Shown: positions 33,966 to 42,763, counted from the first letter of the stretch. The stretch: DNA of 64,000 nucleotides from Streptomyces sp. Je 1-369 (GCF_026810505.1 NZ_CP101750.1:3315254-3379253); one strand, 5' to 3'. Numbers and translations: made by a program. Notes: generated by a model from the sequence alone, not told the origin.

Positions 33966-36491
33966 ATGAGCGACGAGCCGCAGCAGCAGGGCAAGCAGGG
34001 TCCTGTCCGGCGCCCGCGCTGGGCGTCCAGGGAGCCGCAGGACACGCCCGCTGAGACCGGGGAGGCCGCTGAGGCGCCCGCTACGGCGGAGACCCCCGAA
34101 GCGGCAGGCGCGGCAGGTGCCGCCGGGGCGGCCCCCGACGGGAAGAAGAGCAAGAAACCCAAGCGGCCCAAGCGCAAGGGCTGGCGGCGGATCTTCCCCA
34201 CCTGGCGCATGGTCCTCGGCGGCTTCATCCTCATCATCCTGCTGTGCGTCGGCGGCTTCATGGCCGGCTACATGCTGGTCGACATCCCGCCCGCGAACTC
34301 CGCCGCCACCAAGCAGAGCAACGTCTACCTCTACGCCGACGGCACCCAGATCGCCCGTGACGGCGAGGTCAACCGGGAGAAGGTGCCCCTCAAGGAGGTC
34401 CCTCTCCACGTCCAGCACGCCGTGCTCGCCGCCGAGGACCGCGACTTCTACGGCGAGTCCGCGGTCGACCCCAAGGCCATGATCCGCGCGGCCTGGAACA
34501 CCGTCACCGGCAAGGGCAAGCAGTCCGGCTCCACCATCACCCAGCAGTACGTGAAGAACTACTACCTGGGGCAGGAGCAGACGGTCACCCGCAAGGTGAA
34601 GGAGTTCTTCATCTCGATCAAGCTGGACCGCGAGGTGAGCAAGGACGACATCCTCGAGGGCTACCTGAACACCAGCTACTTCGGCCGCAACGCGTACGGC
34701 GTGCAGGCGGCCGCCCAGGCGTACTACGGGAAGAACGTCAAGGACCTCTCCGTCTCCCAGGGCGCCTACCTCGCCACGCTCCTCAACTCCCCCAACGCGT
34801 ACGACGTCGCCACGCACCCCGAGAACAAGCCGCGCGCGGCGGGCCGCTGGAACTACGTCCTGGACGGCATGGTCACCGAGGGCTGGCTCAGCAAGTCCGA
34901 CCGGGCGAAGGCGGAGTTCCCGAAGCCCGACGAGGCCAAGGGCGCGGCGGGCCTGTCCGGGCAGCGCGGCTACGTCGTCAAGGCCGTCGAGGACTATCTG
35001 ACGGCCAACAAGATCATCGATGAGGAAACCCTCGCCAAGGGTGGCTACCGCATCACCACGACCCTCCAGAAGGACCGCATGGACGCCTTCAAGGAGGCCG
35101 TCGACAAGCAGGTGATGTCGAAGGTCGACAAGGGCGCCCGCAAGGTCGACCGCAACGTCCGCGCGGGCGGCGCCTCCATCGACCCGGCCACCGGCAAGGT
35201 CGTCGCGATGTACGGAGGCATCGACTACACCAAGCAGTACGTCAACAACGCCACGCGCCGCGACTACCAGGTCGGCTCCACGTTCAAACCGTTCGTCTTC
35301 ACCTCGGCCGTGGAGAACGGCTCCGTCACCCAGGACGGCCGCCCCATCACCCCGAACACGATGTACGACGGCACCAACAAGCGGCCGGTGCAGGGCTGGA
35401 GCGGCGGGACGTACGCCCCCGAGAACGAGGACCACGTCGACTACGGCGACGTCACCGTCCGCACCGCCACCGACAAGTCCGTGAACTCGGTGTACGCGCA
35501 GATGGCCGTCGACGTCGGCTCCGACAAGGTCAAGGACACCGCCGTCGCCCTCGGCGTCCCCGAGAACACCCCCGACCTCACCGCGTCCCCCTCGATCGCG
35601 CTCGGCCCCTCCACCGCGAGCGTCCTGGACATGACGGAGGCGTACGCGACGCTGGCCAACCACGGCAAGCACGGCACGTACACCCTCGTCGAGAAGATCA
35701 GCAAGGACGGCAGCGAGATCGAGCTGCCGGAGCCCAGGACCGCGCAGACCGTGACCCGCGAGGCCGCCGACACCACCACGTCGGTCCTCCAGAGCGTCGT
35801 CCAGGGCGGCACCGGCACGGCGGCACAGAACGCGGGCCGCCCGGCCGCGGGCAAGACCGGCACGGCCGAGAACGACACCGCGGCCTGGTTCGCCGGCTAC
35901 ACCCCCGAGCTCGCGACGGTCGTCGCCGTCATGGGCCAGGACCCGGAGACCGGCGCCCACACCCCGCTGTACGGCGCGCTCGGCGAGACCCGCATCAACG
36001 GCGGCGCCTACCCCGCGCGCGTCTGGGCCCAGTTCACCAAGGCCGCCCTGGAGGGCAAGCCGGTCAAGGAGTTCGACCTGGAGCTTGAGCAGGGCGCTGA
36101 CGTGCCCGAGGTGCCGGACGCGACGACGGGTGGCACCGAAGAGCCCGGCACCGACGGCGGGACCGACGGCGGCCCCGACACCGGCGGCACGACCGACGGC
36201 GGCACCACCGGCGACCAGGACACCGGCGGCACCACCACGGGCGGCCAGGACACCGGGGGCCAGACAGGCGGTCAGACGGGTGGCCCGAACGGCGGCCAGA
36301 CGGGCGGCCAGACGGGCGGGCAGGAGACCGGCGGCCAGAACACCGGAGGACCGACCGACGGCGGCGCCGACGGCGGGCCCACCGACGGAGGCGCCCAGGG
36401 CGGGCCGACGGGCGGCACCGATCCGGCGGGCGGGGCGGTCGACGGCGGCATGGACGACGGCGGGGGGATCGGCGGGCTGACGGACGGTTGA
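33966..36491 (+). CDS. class A penicillin-binding protein (transglycosylase/transpeptidase)
   Basis: An 841-residue bifunctional peptidoglycan synthase. A basic cytoplasmic N-terminus is followed by one membrane helix near 80-102. The GT51 domain has catalytic Glu157 in EDRDF and SGSTITQQYVKN. The transpeptidase has Ser438-Thr-Phe-Lys, SVN at 505-507 and KTGT at 630-633. The last ~125 residues (from about 717) are an extracellular Gly/Thr/Asp/Gln tail with repeats such as GGQTGGQTGG and GGTDGG, likely a flexible wall-spanning tail. GGGAG precedes the ATG. It is divergent from the ABC-2 exporter operon. Confidence 0.93.
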   Translation: MSDEPQQQGKQGPVRRPRWASREPQDTPAETGEAAEAPATAETPEAAGAAGAAGAAPDGKKSKKPKRPKRKGWRRIFPTWRMVLGGFILIILLCVGGFMAGYMLVDIPPANSAATKQSNVYLYADGTQIARDGEVNREKVPLKEVPLHVQHAVLAAEDRDFYGESAVDPKAMIRAAWNTVTGKGKQSGSTITQQYVKNYYLGQEQTVTRKVKEFFISIKLDREVSKDDILEGYLNTSYFGRNAYGVQAAAQAYYGKNVKDLSVSQGAYLATLLNSPNAYDVATHPENKPRAAGRWNYVLDGMVTEGWLSKSDRAKAEFPKPDEAKGAAGLSGQRGYVVKAVEDYLTANKIIDEETLAKGGYRITTTLQKDRMDAFKEAVDKQVMSKVDKGARKVDRNVRAGGASIDPATGKVVAMYGGIDYTKQYVNNATRRDYQVGSTFKPFVFTSAVENGSVTQDGRPITPNTMYDGTNKRPVQGWSGGTYAPENEDHVDYGDVTVRTATDKSVNSVYAQMAVDVGSDKVKDTAVALGVPENTPDLTASPSIALGPSTASVLDMTEAYATLANHGKHGTYTLVEKISKDGSEIELPEPRTAQTVTREAADTTTSVLQSVVQGGTGTAAQNAGRPAAGKTGTAENDTAAWFAGYTPELATVVAVMGQDPETGAHTPLYGALGETRINGGAYPARVWAQFTKAALEGKPVKEFDLELEQGADVPEVPDATTGGTEEPGTDGGTDGGPDTGGTTDGGTTGDQDTGGTTTGGQDTGGQTGGQTGGPNGGQTGGQTGGQETGGQNTGGPTDGGADGGPTDGGAQGGPTGGTDPAGGAVDGGMDDGGGIGGLTDG

Positions 36492-36515
36492 CGGAGCGAT
36501 CCGCCGCCCCGGCCC

Positions 36516-37979
36516 TCAGCTGTAGGTTCCCCACCGGCGCCCGATGGTGTCGTACCCGTAGCGGGGCAGGCCCTTGATGGCGCTGGTACGGAACGGGCGG
36601 CCGTCGTCGTCGATGCGCACGGTGCCCTCGCGGCCCTGCGACGACCAGTCCAGCTCCAGGTACCAGCGGCAGTCGCACGAGCTGGTCCCGGCGTTGATCA
36701 GCAGCACCTCGGGGTCTGCGGCCGACACGCGGTAGGGCATGCGCACGGCCGGAACCGGCGTGCCGGTGTCGTTCCCGGGGACCGCGCGGGCGATGGGCCG
36801 GTCCTTGTCCAGGTCCACGGCGAAGGTCCGCGGCGTGACCGCGCCGCCGCAGCCCAGGTGCATGGCGTACGCGTTGCCCTCCACCGGCGACGCGCGGCCG
36901 ACCACGCGCACGCGCAGCGCCTCCAGCAGCACGGCCGTGTCGCTGCGCCCCTGCACCGACAACTGCACGAGCGTCTCGCCGCCGTGCACCGCCTTCTGCG
37001 TCGCCGCCCAGGGCGCCGCGTCCTGCGGGGCGGGGGGAGGCGGGACCTGACTCGGCGGCTTGGCGATGACGTAGTCGTGCCCGCAGCCGAGCTTCCAGGC
37101 CTGGGAGTTCGCGGTCCAGGTGAGCGGCAGCGCGGCGGGCTTCTCGCCGGGGGACGGGGTGGAGGTCGCGCCGGGCGGGTGCGCGGTGCCCGGCTCCTCC
37201 TTTACCGGTCTCCTCTTCCCCGGCTTCCTCTCGGGGGTGGCGGTGTCGGAAGGGCGCTCGGAGGTGGGGGTGCCGCCGGGGGTGCCGCTCGGCTCGGGCG
37301 GGGCGCCCCGTCGCTCCGGCGCCCCTGCGACCCGGTCGGGACCGTCGGCGGACGCCCGCCGACCGTCCGGCAGCAGGGAGAAGGCGCCGAGCGCCGCGAG
37401 CACGGCACTGGCGGAGGCCAGCCCGGCCATGAGGCGTCTTCGGCGGTACCAGGGGTGGGGCGGGGGTGACGGGGGTGACGGGGGTGAGGGCGCGTCGTTC
37501 ACGGTCTCCGGCGCCGTGATGTCCGCGTCGTTCACGGTCTCCGGCGCCGTGATGTCCGCGTCGTTCACGGCTTCTACCGCCGCGGCAGTGCCCGCGCTCT
37601 CAGGCCCGCGGCCCGGTGGGGGCTCGTCGCGCAGTTCCCCGCGCCCCTGGGTAGCCCCGCCTGACGCCTCACTTGTCTCCGCCGCACGGGGCCGACGGCG
37701 GGCCGCCACCGCCAGGAGCCAGCGGCGGTGGAGCTCCAGGCGTTCCTCCGCCGTCGCCCCGCACAGCGCCGCGAAACGTTCCACGGGGGCGAAGTCGAGC
37801 GGCACCGCGTCGCCCGCGCAGTAGCGGTGCAGCGTCGAGGTGTTCATGTCCAGACGGCGGGCCAGCGAGCCGTAGCTCCGGTCCGTGCGCTCCTTCAGCT
37901 CCCGCAGCAGCGCGGCGAACTCCGCGACGTCGTCGATGCCGCCGCCGTCGATGCCGCGGCCGTTGCCCTGTGCCGACAC
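36516..37979 (-). CDS. membrane-anchored HTH (XRE-like) protein
   Basis: A 487-residue protein with an N-terminal HTH (SYGSLARRLDMNTSTLHRYC, residues about 35-55), a long disordered linker, one membrane helix (LMAGLASASAVLAALGAFSLL) and a secreted C-terminal domain of about 230 residues. That domain contains four Cys (in GCGHDY, LGCGG and SSCDC) that may form disulfides. This one-component transmembrane regulator design is common in Streptomyces. I chose GTG 37979 after a G-rich site; upstream readings lack support. A 33-bp tandem repeat encodes part of the linker. It is convergent with the penicillin-binding protein gene, with 24 bases between, so an envelope-sensing role is possible. Confidence 0.82.
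   Translation of the reverse strand: MSAQGNGRGIDGGGIDDVAEFAALLRELKERTDRSYGSLARRLDMNTSTLHRYCAGDAVPLDFAPVERFAALCGATAEERLELHRRWLLAVAARRRPRAAETSEASGGATQGRGELRDEPPPGRGPESAGTAAAVEAVNDADITAPETVNDADITAPETVNDAPSPPSPPSPPPHPWYRRRRLMAGLASASAVLAALGAFSLLPDGRRASADGPDRVAGAPERRGAPPEPSGTPGGTPTSERPSDTATPERKPGKRRPVKEEPGTAHPPGATSTPSPGEKPAALPLTWTANSQAWKLGCGHDYVIAKPPSQVPPPPAPQDAAPWAATQKAVHGGETLVQLSVQGRSDTAVLLEALRVRVVGRASPVEGNAYAMHLGCGGAVTPRTFAVDLDKDRPIARAVPGNDTGTPVPAVRMPYRVSAADPEVLLINAGTSSCDCRWYLELDWSSQGREGTVRIDDDGRPFRTSAIKGLPRYGYDTIGRRWGTYS
37492..37570. repeat. 33-bp tandem repeat inside the HTH gene
   Basis: A 33-bp unit starting gcgtcgttcacggtctcc is repeated twice exactly (37492-37524, 37525-37557) and followed by 13 bases of a third copy. 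It encodes an 11-residue linker repeat around VNDADITAPET, and keeps the frame. Confidence 0.92.
37609..37651 (+). repeat. dispersed repeat, copy 2 (within a coding region)
   Basis: About 43 bases nearly identical to copy 1 at 30335 lie inside the linker region of the HTH gene. The core GCGCAGTTCCCCGCGCCCCT is identical. The gene frame is kept through it, so the element was tolerated as protein linker. Confidence 0.75.
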
Positions 37980-38243
37980 GGGCCCCCCGTCCTCGTACGC
38001 CTGTACGCCCGTACGTCCCCACGCGGCCCGGGACGGTATCCCAGGCACCCGTGTATCTGCACGTCAGACGGGCTGGGATGGTTCCACCCCGCTCGACCGG
38101 CCGTCGACTGTTGCGCCCGGCCGCTGTGACCGCTGATGCTCTTGGTGCCGCACCGACCGGGCCGGGGCCGACCAGGCCATAGCCGACCAACCGGCCTCGC
38201 CGCGGCATCCACGTCCACGCACTCCTCCACGGGGGTAACAGCC

Positions 38244-38906
38244 ATGCCCAAGTCCATGCCCAAGTCCAAGTCCATGCGCATCCGAACGAGCGCCTGCACC
38301 GCACTCGCCGTCGCCGCCCTCGCGGCAGGCACCGTCCTCACGGCACCGACCGCCGGCGCCGCAGAGAAGGCGGCCGTACCGAAGGCCGCCGCGCCCAAGT
38401 TCCTTTCCGCGTCGCAGCTGCCGCCGCACCCGACGTCGGCCTGGACCGCCGGGCCCGCCACCGAGGGGTTCCCGGAGGCACTCGGCGGCTGCGTGAGCAC
38501 GGAAGGCGTACTCGACTACGAGTACCGGCACCGCGAGTTCCGCACCGACCTGGAGACCAACGCCGTGCAGCTGACCGTCGTGACGGACTCGGCCGCCCAC
38601 GCCAAGGCCCTGGCCAAGCACTACGACGACCTGGTCCGCACCTGCGCCGACCGCATCGAGGAGTCCTCCCCCGACATCAAGGCCGAGGGCCGGGACTACG
38701 GCAAGCTGCCGGTCGAGGAGGGCGCCCGCGTCCGCGGCCTGCACACCGAGACGTCCTACGGCGCCACCGACATCTCTCTGACGTCGGTCGGGCGGGACGG
38801 CAGAACCGTCACCGTCGTGCGGTGGGCCCAGATGGGCGACTTCGGGGACGCGCCCGTGGCCGCCTTCAAGAAGACGACGACCACGGCCGTCAACAAGCTG
38901 TACTGA
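38244..38906 (+). CDS. secreted hypothetical protein
   Basis: A 220-residue protein with a classical signal peptide: basic start (KSKSMRIR), hydrophobic CTALAVAALAAGTVLTA and a probable cleavage after AGAA near residue 40. The mature part has two Cys (GGCVST, RTCADR) that could pair and a beta-rich fold like PknH-sensor or LpqN-like lipoproteins (AHAKALAKHYDDLVRTC). No enzyme motif. Start ATG 38244 has a G-rich ribosome site, but the ATG 15 or 30 bases later is possible. Confidence 0.75.
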   Translation: MPKSMPKSKSMRIRTSACTALAVAALAAGTVLTAPTAGAAEKAAVPKAAAPKFLSASQLPPHPTSAWTAGPATEGFPEALGGCVSTEGVLDYEYRHREFRTDLETNAVQLTVVTDSAAHAKALAKHYDDLVRTCADRIEESSPDIKAEGRDYGKLPVEEGARVRGLHTETSYGATDISLTSVGRDGRTVTVVRWAQMGDFGDAPVAAFKKTTTTAVNKLY

Positions 38907-38937
38907 CCCCGACCCCGACCCCGACCCCGCTTACGCG

Positions 38938-39258
38938 CTAGTGACCGGAGGTCGCCTTCAGACCGACCACGGCCACCAGCAGCAGGCAGACGAAGAAGAT
39001 CCGGGCGGCGGTGACCGGCTCACCCAGGATCACCATGCCGAGCACCGCCGCACCGGCCGCGCCGATACCGACCCACACTCCGTAGGCCGTACCGATCGGC
39101 AGCGTCTTGGCGGCCTGCGACAACAGCATCATGCTGGCGACGATGCCCACACCCGTGAACACGCTGGGCCACAGGCGCGTGAAGCCGTCCGTGTACTTCA
39201 TCCCGATCGACCAGCCCACTTCGAGCAGTCCGGCGACGATCAACAGAACCCAGGCCAT
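38938..39258 (-). CDS. sugE: SMR-family exporter, guanidinium exporter (Gdx/SugE) type
   Basis: A 106-residue four-helix exporter that works as a dual-topology dimer. The conserved membrane Glu13 of the SMR family lies in AGLLEVGWSIGMKYTDGFTR, and the Gdx-type sequence KYTDGFTR distinguishes it from EmrE-type drug exporters. GGAGGTGCC precedes the ATG. A guanidine-III riboswitch-like element sits 38 bases upstream, which supports guanidinium rather than general quaternary amines as the substrate. Regulation would be by ligand-dependent access to the ribosome site. Confidence 0.92.
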   Translation of the reverse strand: MAWVLLIVAGLLEVGWSIGMKYTDGFTRLWPSVFTGVGIVASMMLLSQAAKTLPIGTAYGVWVGIGAAGAAVLGMVILGEPVTAARIFFVCLLLVAVVGLKATSGH

Positions 39259-39295
39259 GACGGCACCTCCGACGAGTAGAAACGCGAATGGGGGT

Positions 39296-39338
39296 GCGTC
39301 GTCTTTGCGGAATCCCGGTACGGCGCGTCTCGTCGGGT
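39296..39338 (-). promoter_or_regulatory. guanidine-III (ykkC-III) riboswitch
   Basis: On the minus strand this leader reads CCCGACGAGACGCGCCGTAC, then CGGG, a short spacer and GCAAAGACGACGC. This follows the recalled Thermobifida guanidine-III consensus: outer stem, GACGAG loop, then GCGCCGU pairing with a 3' ACG-CGC segment as a pseudoknot. Here that pseudoknot has six of seven pairs, with one A-C mismatch. The gene it precedes is a Gdx-type exporter, its usual partner. Confidence 0.8.
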
Positions 39339-39361
39339 TCCTTCAAAGGTAGCAAAAGGCA

Positions 39362-39403
39362 TGCGTGAGGGGCTGGTGACCATGGTCACCAGCCCCTCAC
39401 GCA
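39362..39403. terminator. 42-bp perfect palindrome, terminator of the GroES-like gene
   Basis: The 42 bases are a perfect palindrome centred on CCATGG with arms starting TGCGTGAGGGGC. It lies 35 bases past the stop of the GroES-like gene on the minus strand and before the sugE leader, followed by TTTT. It is likely a strong terminator; a protein operator is less likely. Confidence 0.8.
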
Positions 39404-39438
39404 GAAGTCCTAAAAGCGCTGCACGGCTATAGGCACGG

Positions 39439-39792
39439 CTACAGGTACAAGCCCGTCGAGTCCTCCGACCCCTCGAACCGGTCGGCCGCCACGGCGTGCA
39501 GATCGCGCTCCCGCATCAGTACGTAGGCCACGCCCCGCACCTCGACCTCGGCACGGTCCTCCGGGTCGTACAGGACCCGGTCGCCCGGCTCGACCGTCCG
39601 GACGTTCTGCCCGACCGCGACCACCTCGGCCCAGGCGAGCCGCTTGCCGACGGCAGCGGTCGCGGGGATCAGGATGCCGCCGCCGGAGCGCCGCTCACCC
39701 TCGCTGGTGTCCTGCCGCACGAGCACGCGGTCGTGCAGCATGCGAATGGGCAGCTTGTCGTCGTGGGGGGTCCTGGGGGTCTTCTCGCTCAC
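39439..39792 (-). CDS. GroES-family co-chaperonin paralogue
   Basis: A 117-residue member of the GroES family. The chaperonin-10 beta barrel is seen in PIRMLHDRVLVRQD, GGILIPATA, GKRLAWAEVVAVGQNV, VEPGDRVLYD and GVAYVLMRERDL. The mobile loop between RVLVRQD and GGILIP is short and lacks an obvious IVL anchor, so binding to GroEL may differ. It is not beside groEL and so is a second, non-canonical copy. GTG 39792 is favoured over the longer reading, which adds a disordered segment. Confidence 0.85.
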   Translation of the reverse strand: MSEKTPRTPHDDKLPIRMLHDRVLVRQDTSEGERRSGGGILIPATAAVGKRLAWAEVVAVGQNVRTVEPGDRVLYDPEDRAEVEVRGVAYVLMRERDLHAVAADRFEGSEDSTGLYL

Positions 39793-39874
39793 GCCCCAGA
39801 ACCTACCCGCACCGGCAGCCGTCGCGGGCTCCCGGGTCGGCACTCAGCACCGGAACCGTCCCCGCCCCTTCTCT

Positions 39875-40195
39875 TCAGGCGCCGCGGCGCCGGGAGCTCA
39901 CCACGAGGAGCCCCACGAGGCCCACGGCCACCAGGGCGACCGGCACGATGCGCTCGATGCGCGGCGAACCGTCCTCCGAGACGAGCTGCCCGCGCACGTC
40001 CGAGACGAAGCGATTCGCCCCTACGTACGCCCGGCCGAGCGAGTTGTCCACACCCGCGACGACCTTCGCCTTCGCGTCGCCGACGATCGTCTTCGGATGG
40101 ACGCGCACCCCGATCTCGTCGAGGGTCTCGGCGAGCTGGTCGCGCCGGCGCTTGATGTCCGCCTCGATCTGCGCAGGGGTCCTGGCATCCGACAC
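39875..40195 (-). CDS. DUF3618 membrane-associated protein
   Basis: A 106-residue DUF3618 protein. The charged start RTPAQIEADIKRRRDQLAETLDEIGVRVHPKTI is the family core, and a single membrane helix lies at 83-100 (IVPVALVAVGLVGLLVV) before a basic end. The GTG start has GGAGG upstream. The family is thought to be envelope-associated; function unknown. It reads with the GroES-like gene. Confidence 0.85.
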   Translation of the reverse strand: MSDARTPAQIEADIKRRRDQLAETLDEIGVRVHPKTIVGDAKAKVVAGVDNSLGRAYVGANRFVSDVRGQLVSEDGSPRIERIVPVALVAVGLVGLLVVSSRRRGA

Positions 40196-40391
40196 CGCGC
40201 TGCCTCCGTGGTCGTAGCTATGGAATGGGGAAACGTGTCGAGCGTGTCACGACATGGAGCCGTGCCGCTGTACCGCTTACCGCTGTACCCCACAGTCTGT
40301 CAGCTTCGCGCGCGCCGCACCCCGCGGCACCCCTATTACGCTCGTCCCCGTCACCACACTCTTTGCGAAGCACCCCTACGAGGAGACGCCC

Positions 40392-40859
40392 ATGAGCGAG
40401 CGACTGCAGCCCGGCGACACCGCCCCCGCGTTCACCCTGCCCGACGCCGACGGCAAGGACGTCTCGCTGGCCGACCACAAGGGCCGCAAGGTCATCGTGT
40501 ACTTCTACCCCGCCGCCCTCACCCCCGGCTGCACCAAGCAGGCCTGCGACTTCACGGACAACCTGGACGTGCTGGCCGCCGCCGGGTACGACGTCATCGG
40601 CGTCTCCCCCGACAAGCCGGAGAAGCTGGCGAAGTTCCGCGAGCAGGAGAACCTCAAGGTCACGCTGGTCGGCGACCCCTCCAAGGAGACCCTGGAGGCG
40701 TACGGCGCCTTCGGCGAGAAGAAGCTGTACGGCAAGACGGTGACGGGCGTGATCCGCTCGACCGTGGTGGTCGACGAGCAGGGCAAGGTCGAGCACGCGT
40801 TCTACAACGTGAAGGCGACGGGCCACGTGGCGAAGATCATCAGGGACCTGGGCGTCTGA
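40392..40859 (+). CDS. bcp: thioredoxin-dependent thiol peroxidase (Bcp/PrxQ)
   Basis: A 155-residue peroxiredoxin that reduces hydrogen peroxide and lipid hydroperoxides with electrons from thioredoxin. The peroxidatic Cys47 and resolving Cys52 are in the block YFYPAALTPGCTKQACDF, the atypical two-Cys pattern of PrxQ. GAGGAGA precedes the ATG at 40392. A clear terminator follows. It stands alone, divergent from the DUF3618 gene. Confidence 0.95.
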   Translation: MSERLQPGDTAPAFTLPDADGKDVSLADHKGRKVIVYFYPAALTPGCTKQACDFTDNLDVLAAAGYDVIGVSPDKPEKLAKFREQENLKVTLVGDPSKETLEAYGAFGEKKLYGKTVTGVIRSTVVVDEQGKVEHAFYNVKATGHVAKIIRDLGV

Positions 40860-40915
40860 GGCGTCCGAACGGAGCATTCCGCCGCGCGTCCCGCGTTCCC
40901 TTTCCGATGTGATGT

Positions 40916-40937
40916 AAGCCCCCCTCGCGGGGGGCTT
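40916..40937 (+). terminator. rho-independent terminator of bcp
   Basis: AAGCCCCCC-TCGC-GGGGGGCTT forms a nine-pair stem with a four-base loop and a short T tract after it, 56 bases past the bcp stop. Confidence 0.88.
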
Positions 40938-41009
40938 TCGTTTGCATCGGCCATCTTCGAGCAAGTGATCCCACGGGGGACTTGTACGAAGAACGAAAGG
41001 AACCACTCC

Positions 41010-42512
41010 ATGGCGGCCCAAGAAGAGCTCGAGGCCGAGGCCGACCCGGAGGCGATGAGGCGCCACCGCACCCTGTTCCGGGCGGTGAGACGGCGCAAGA
41101 ACCCGCCCCTGCGCCGTACCGACATCACGGTCACGGACGAGGCCGCGGTCAAGCGGGCCGTCAAAGCGGCCTCGCTCGGCAACGCCATGGAATGGTTCGA
41201 CTTCGGCATCTACAGCTACCTGGCCGTCACCATCGGCCACGTCTTCTTCCCTTCCGGGAACGACACGGCACAGCTGATCTCGTCCTTCGCCACCTTCGCG
41301 GTCTCCTTCCTGGTGCGCCCCATCGGCGGCATGGTGTTCGGCCCGATGGGCGACAAGGTGGGCCGCAAGAAGGTCCTGGCGCTCACCATGATCCTGATGG
41401 CGATCGGCACGCTCGCCATCGGCCTCATCCCGTCCTACGCGACAATCGGCTTCTGGGCGCCCGTCCTGCTGATCTTCTTCCGCCTCGTCCAGGGCTTCTC
41501 GACGGGCGGCGAGTACGGCGGTGCGTCGACGTTCATCGCCGAGTACGCGCCCGACAAGCGCCGCGGGTACTTCGGCAGCTTCCTGGAGATGGGCACGCTC
41601 GCGGGCTACACGGGCGCGGCGGGTCTGGTCCTCATCCTCAACGCGTCCCTCGGCTCGGACACGATGGAGTCCTGGGGCTGGCGCATCCCGTTCCTCGTCG
41701 CGGGCCCGCTGGGCCTGGTCGGCCTCTACCTGCGGCTGAAGCTGGACGAGACGCCCGCGTTCCAGAAGATGGAGGACGCGTCGTACCACTCGGCGTCCGA
41801 GGGAGCGTCCACCGTCGAGACGACGGCCAAGGGCGACCTGGCGAAGATCTTCCGCGACCACTGGGCGACGCTGATCCTCTGCATCGCCCTGGTCGGCGCG
41901 TACAACGTCACCGACTACATGCTCCTGTCCTACATGCCGACGTACCTCTCGGACGAGCTCGGCTACGACGACTCGCACGGCCTCCTGATCCTCATCGGCA
42001 CGATGATCATCCTGATGCTGATCATCACGCAGGTCGGCAAGCTCTCCGACCGCTTCGGCCGCAAGCCGCTCCTGATGACGGGCATGATCGGCTTCCTGGT
42101 CCTCTCGATCCCGGCGTTCCTCCTCATCAAGCAGGGCAGCCTGGTGGCGGTCTCCGCGGGCATGCTCCTCCTGGGCCTCTCCCTGGTCTGCCTCCTCGGC
42201 ACGATGTCGGCGACGCTCCCGGCCCTCTTCCCCACATCGGTCCGCTACGGCTCCCTCTCCGTCGGCTACAACCTCTCCGCCTCCCTCTTCGGCGGCACGG
42301 CTCCCCTGGTCATCACGTCCCTGATCAGCGTCACGGGCACGGACATGATCCCGGCGTACTACTCGATGGCGGCGGCGGTGGTGGGTGTGATCGCGGTGGC
42401 CTGCATGAAGGAAACGGCCCAGAAGCCGCTGTCGGGGTCGCCCCCGTCGGTGGAAACGAAGGAAGAGGCAGCAGAAATGGTCGAGGCCCAGGCCACGGCC
42501 CCCAAGTTCTGA
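41010..42512 (+). CDS. ProP-type MFS transporter (metabolite:H+ symporter family)
   Basis: A 500-residue carrier with 12 helices. The family motif GNAMEWFDFGIYSYLA opens helix 1, followed by GMVFGPMGDKVGRKKVL (motif A), GFSTGGEYGGASTFIAEYAP and the second-half LSDRFGRKPLL. This matches ProP-like transporters of glycine betaine, proline or other compatible solutes; dicarboxylates are alternatives. GAAAGGA precedes the ATG at 41010. The charged N-terminus (RRHRTLFRAVRRRK) is longer than usual. It lies after bcp and before the tRNA-Leu gene, each with its own terminator. Confidence 0.9.
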   Translation: MAAQEELEAEADPEAMRRHRTLFRAVRRRKNPPLRRTDITVTDEAAVKRAVKAASLGNAMEWFDFGIYSYLAVTIGHVFFPSGNDTAQLISSFATFAVSFLVRPIGGMVFGPMGDKVGRKKVLALTMILMAIGTLAIGLIPSYATIGFWAPVLLIFFRLVQGFSTGGEYGGASTFIAEYAPDKRRGYFGSFLEMGTLAGYTGAAGLVLILNASLGSDTMESWGWRIPFLVAGPLGLVGLYLRLKLDETPAFQKMEDASYHSASEGASTVETTAKGDLAKIFRDHWATLILCIALVGAYNVTDYMLLSYMPTYLSDELGYDDSHGLLILIGTMIILMLIITQVGKLSDRFGRKPLLMTGMIGFLVLSIPAFLLIKQGSLVAVSAGMLLLGLSLVCLLGTMSATLPALFPTSVRYGSLSVGYNLSASLFGGTAPLVITSLISVTGTDMIPAYYSMAAAVVGVIAVACMKETAQKPLSGSPPSVETKEEAAEMVEAQATAPKF

Positions 42513-42527
42513 CCCGCTTTCCCCCTC

Positions 42528-42563
42528 GACGGCCCGCCCCACTCCCAAGTGAGGCGGGCCGTC
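42528..42563 (+). terminator. terminator of the ProP-type gene
   Basis: GACGGCCCGCC and GGCGGGCCGTC form an 11-pair perfect stem around a 14-base loop, 16 bases past the stop. Confidence 0.85.
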
Positions 42564-42676
42564 TCGGCCTCGACATGTGCCCCAACTGCCACGCCGTCAC
42601 CAGTACCTGGTGCAGGGGGCGGCCGCCGACGCTCCACCTAGGCAGGTGAAACCCGACCGGTACCATGGCCATGCAA

Positions 42677-42759
42677 GCGGCCGTGTCGTAATGGCAGCCG
42701 AGCGGCGCTTAGAACGCCGTGGGAGAAATCCCGTGTGGGTTCGAATCCCACCGGCCGCA
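42677..42759 (+). tRNA. tRNA-Leu (anticodon UAG)
   Basis: An 83-base class II tRNA. The seven-pair acceptor stem is GCGGCCG with CGGCCGC and a discriminator A. The anticodon stem GGCG-CGCC closes the loop CTTAGAA, with anticodon TAG. A long variable arm (GTGGGAGAAATCCCGTG) is the leucine feature, and the T-loop is TTCGAAT. CCA is not encoded. It reads CUA codons and possibly other CUN leucine codons. Confidence 0.95.
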
Positions 42760-42763
42760 TCAC

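Noticed and set aside
37492..37570. Possible CRISPR-like repeat
   Set aside because: The repeats are directly adjacent without spacers, in frame within a gene and only two and a half copies. There are no cas genes.
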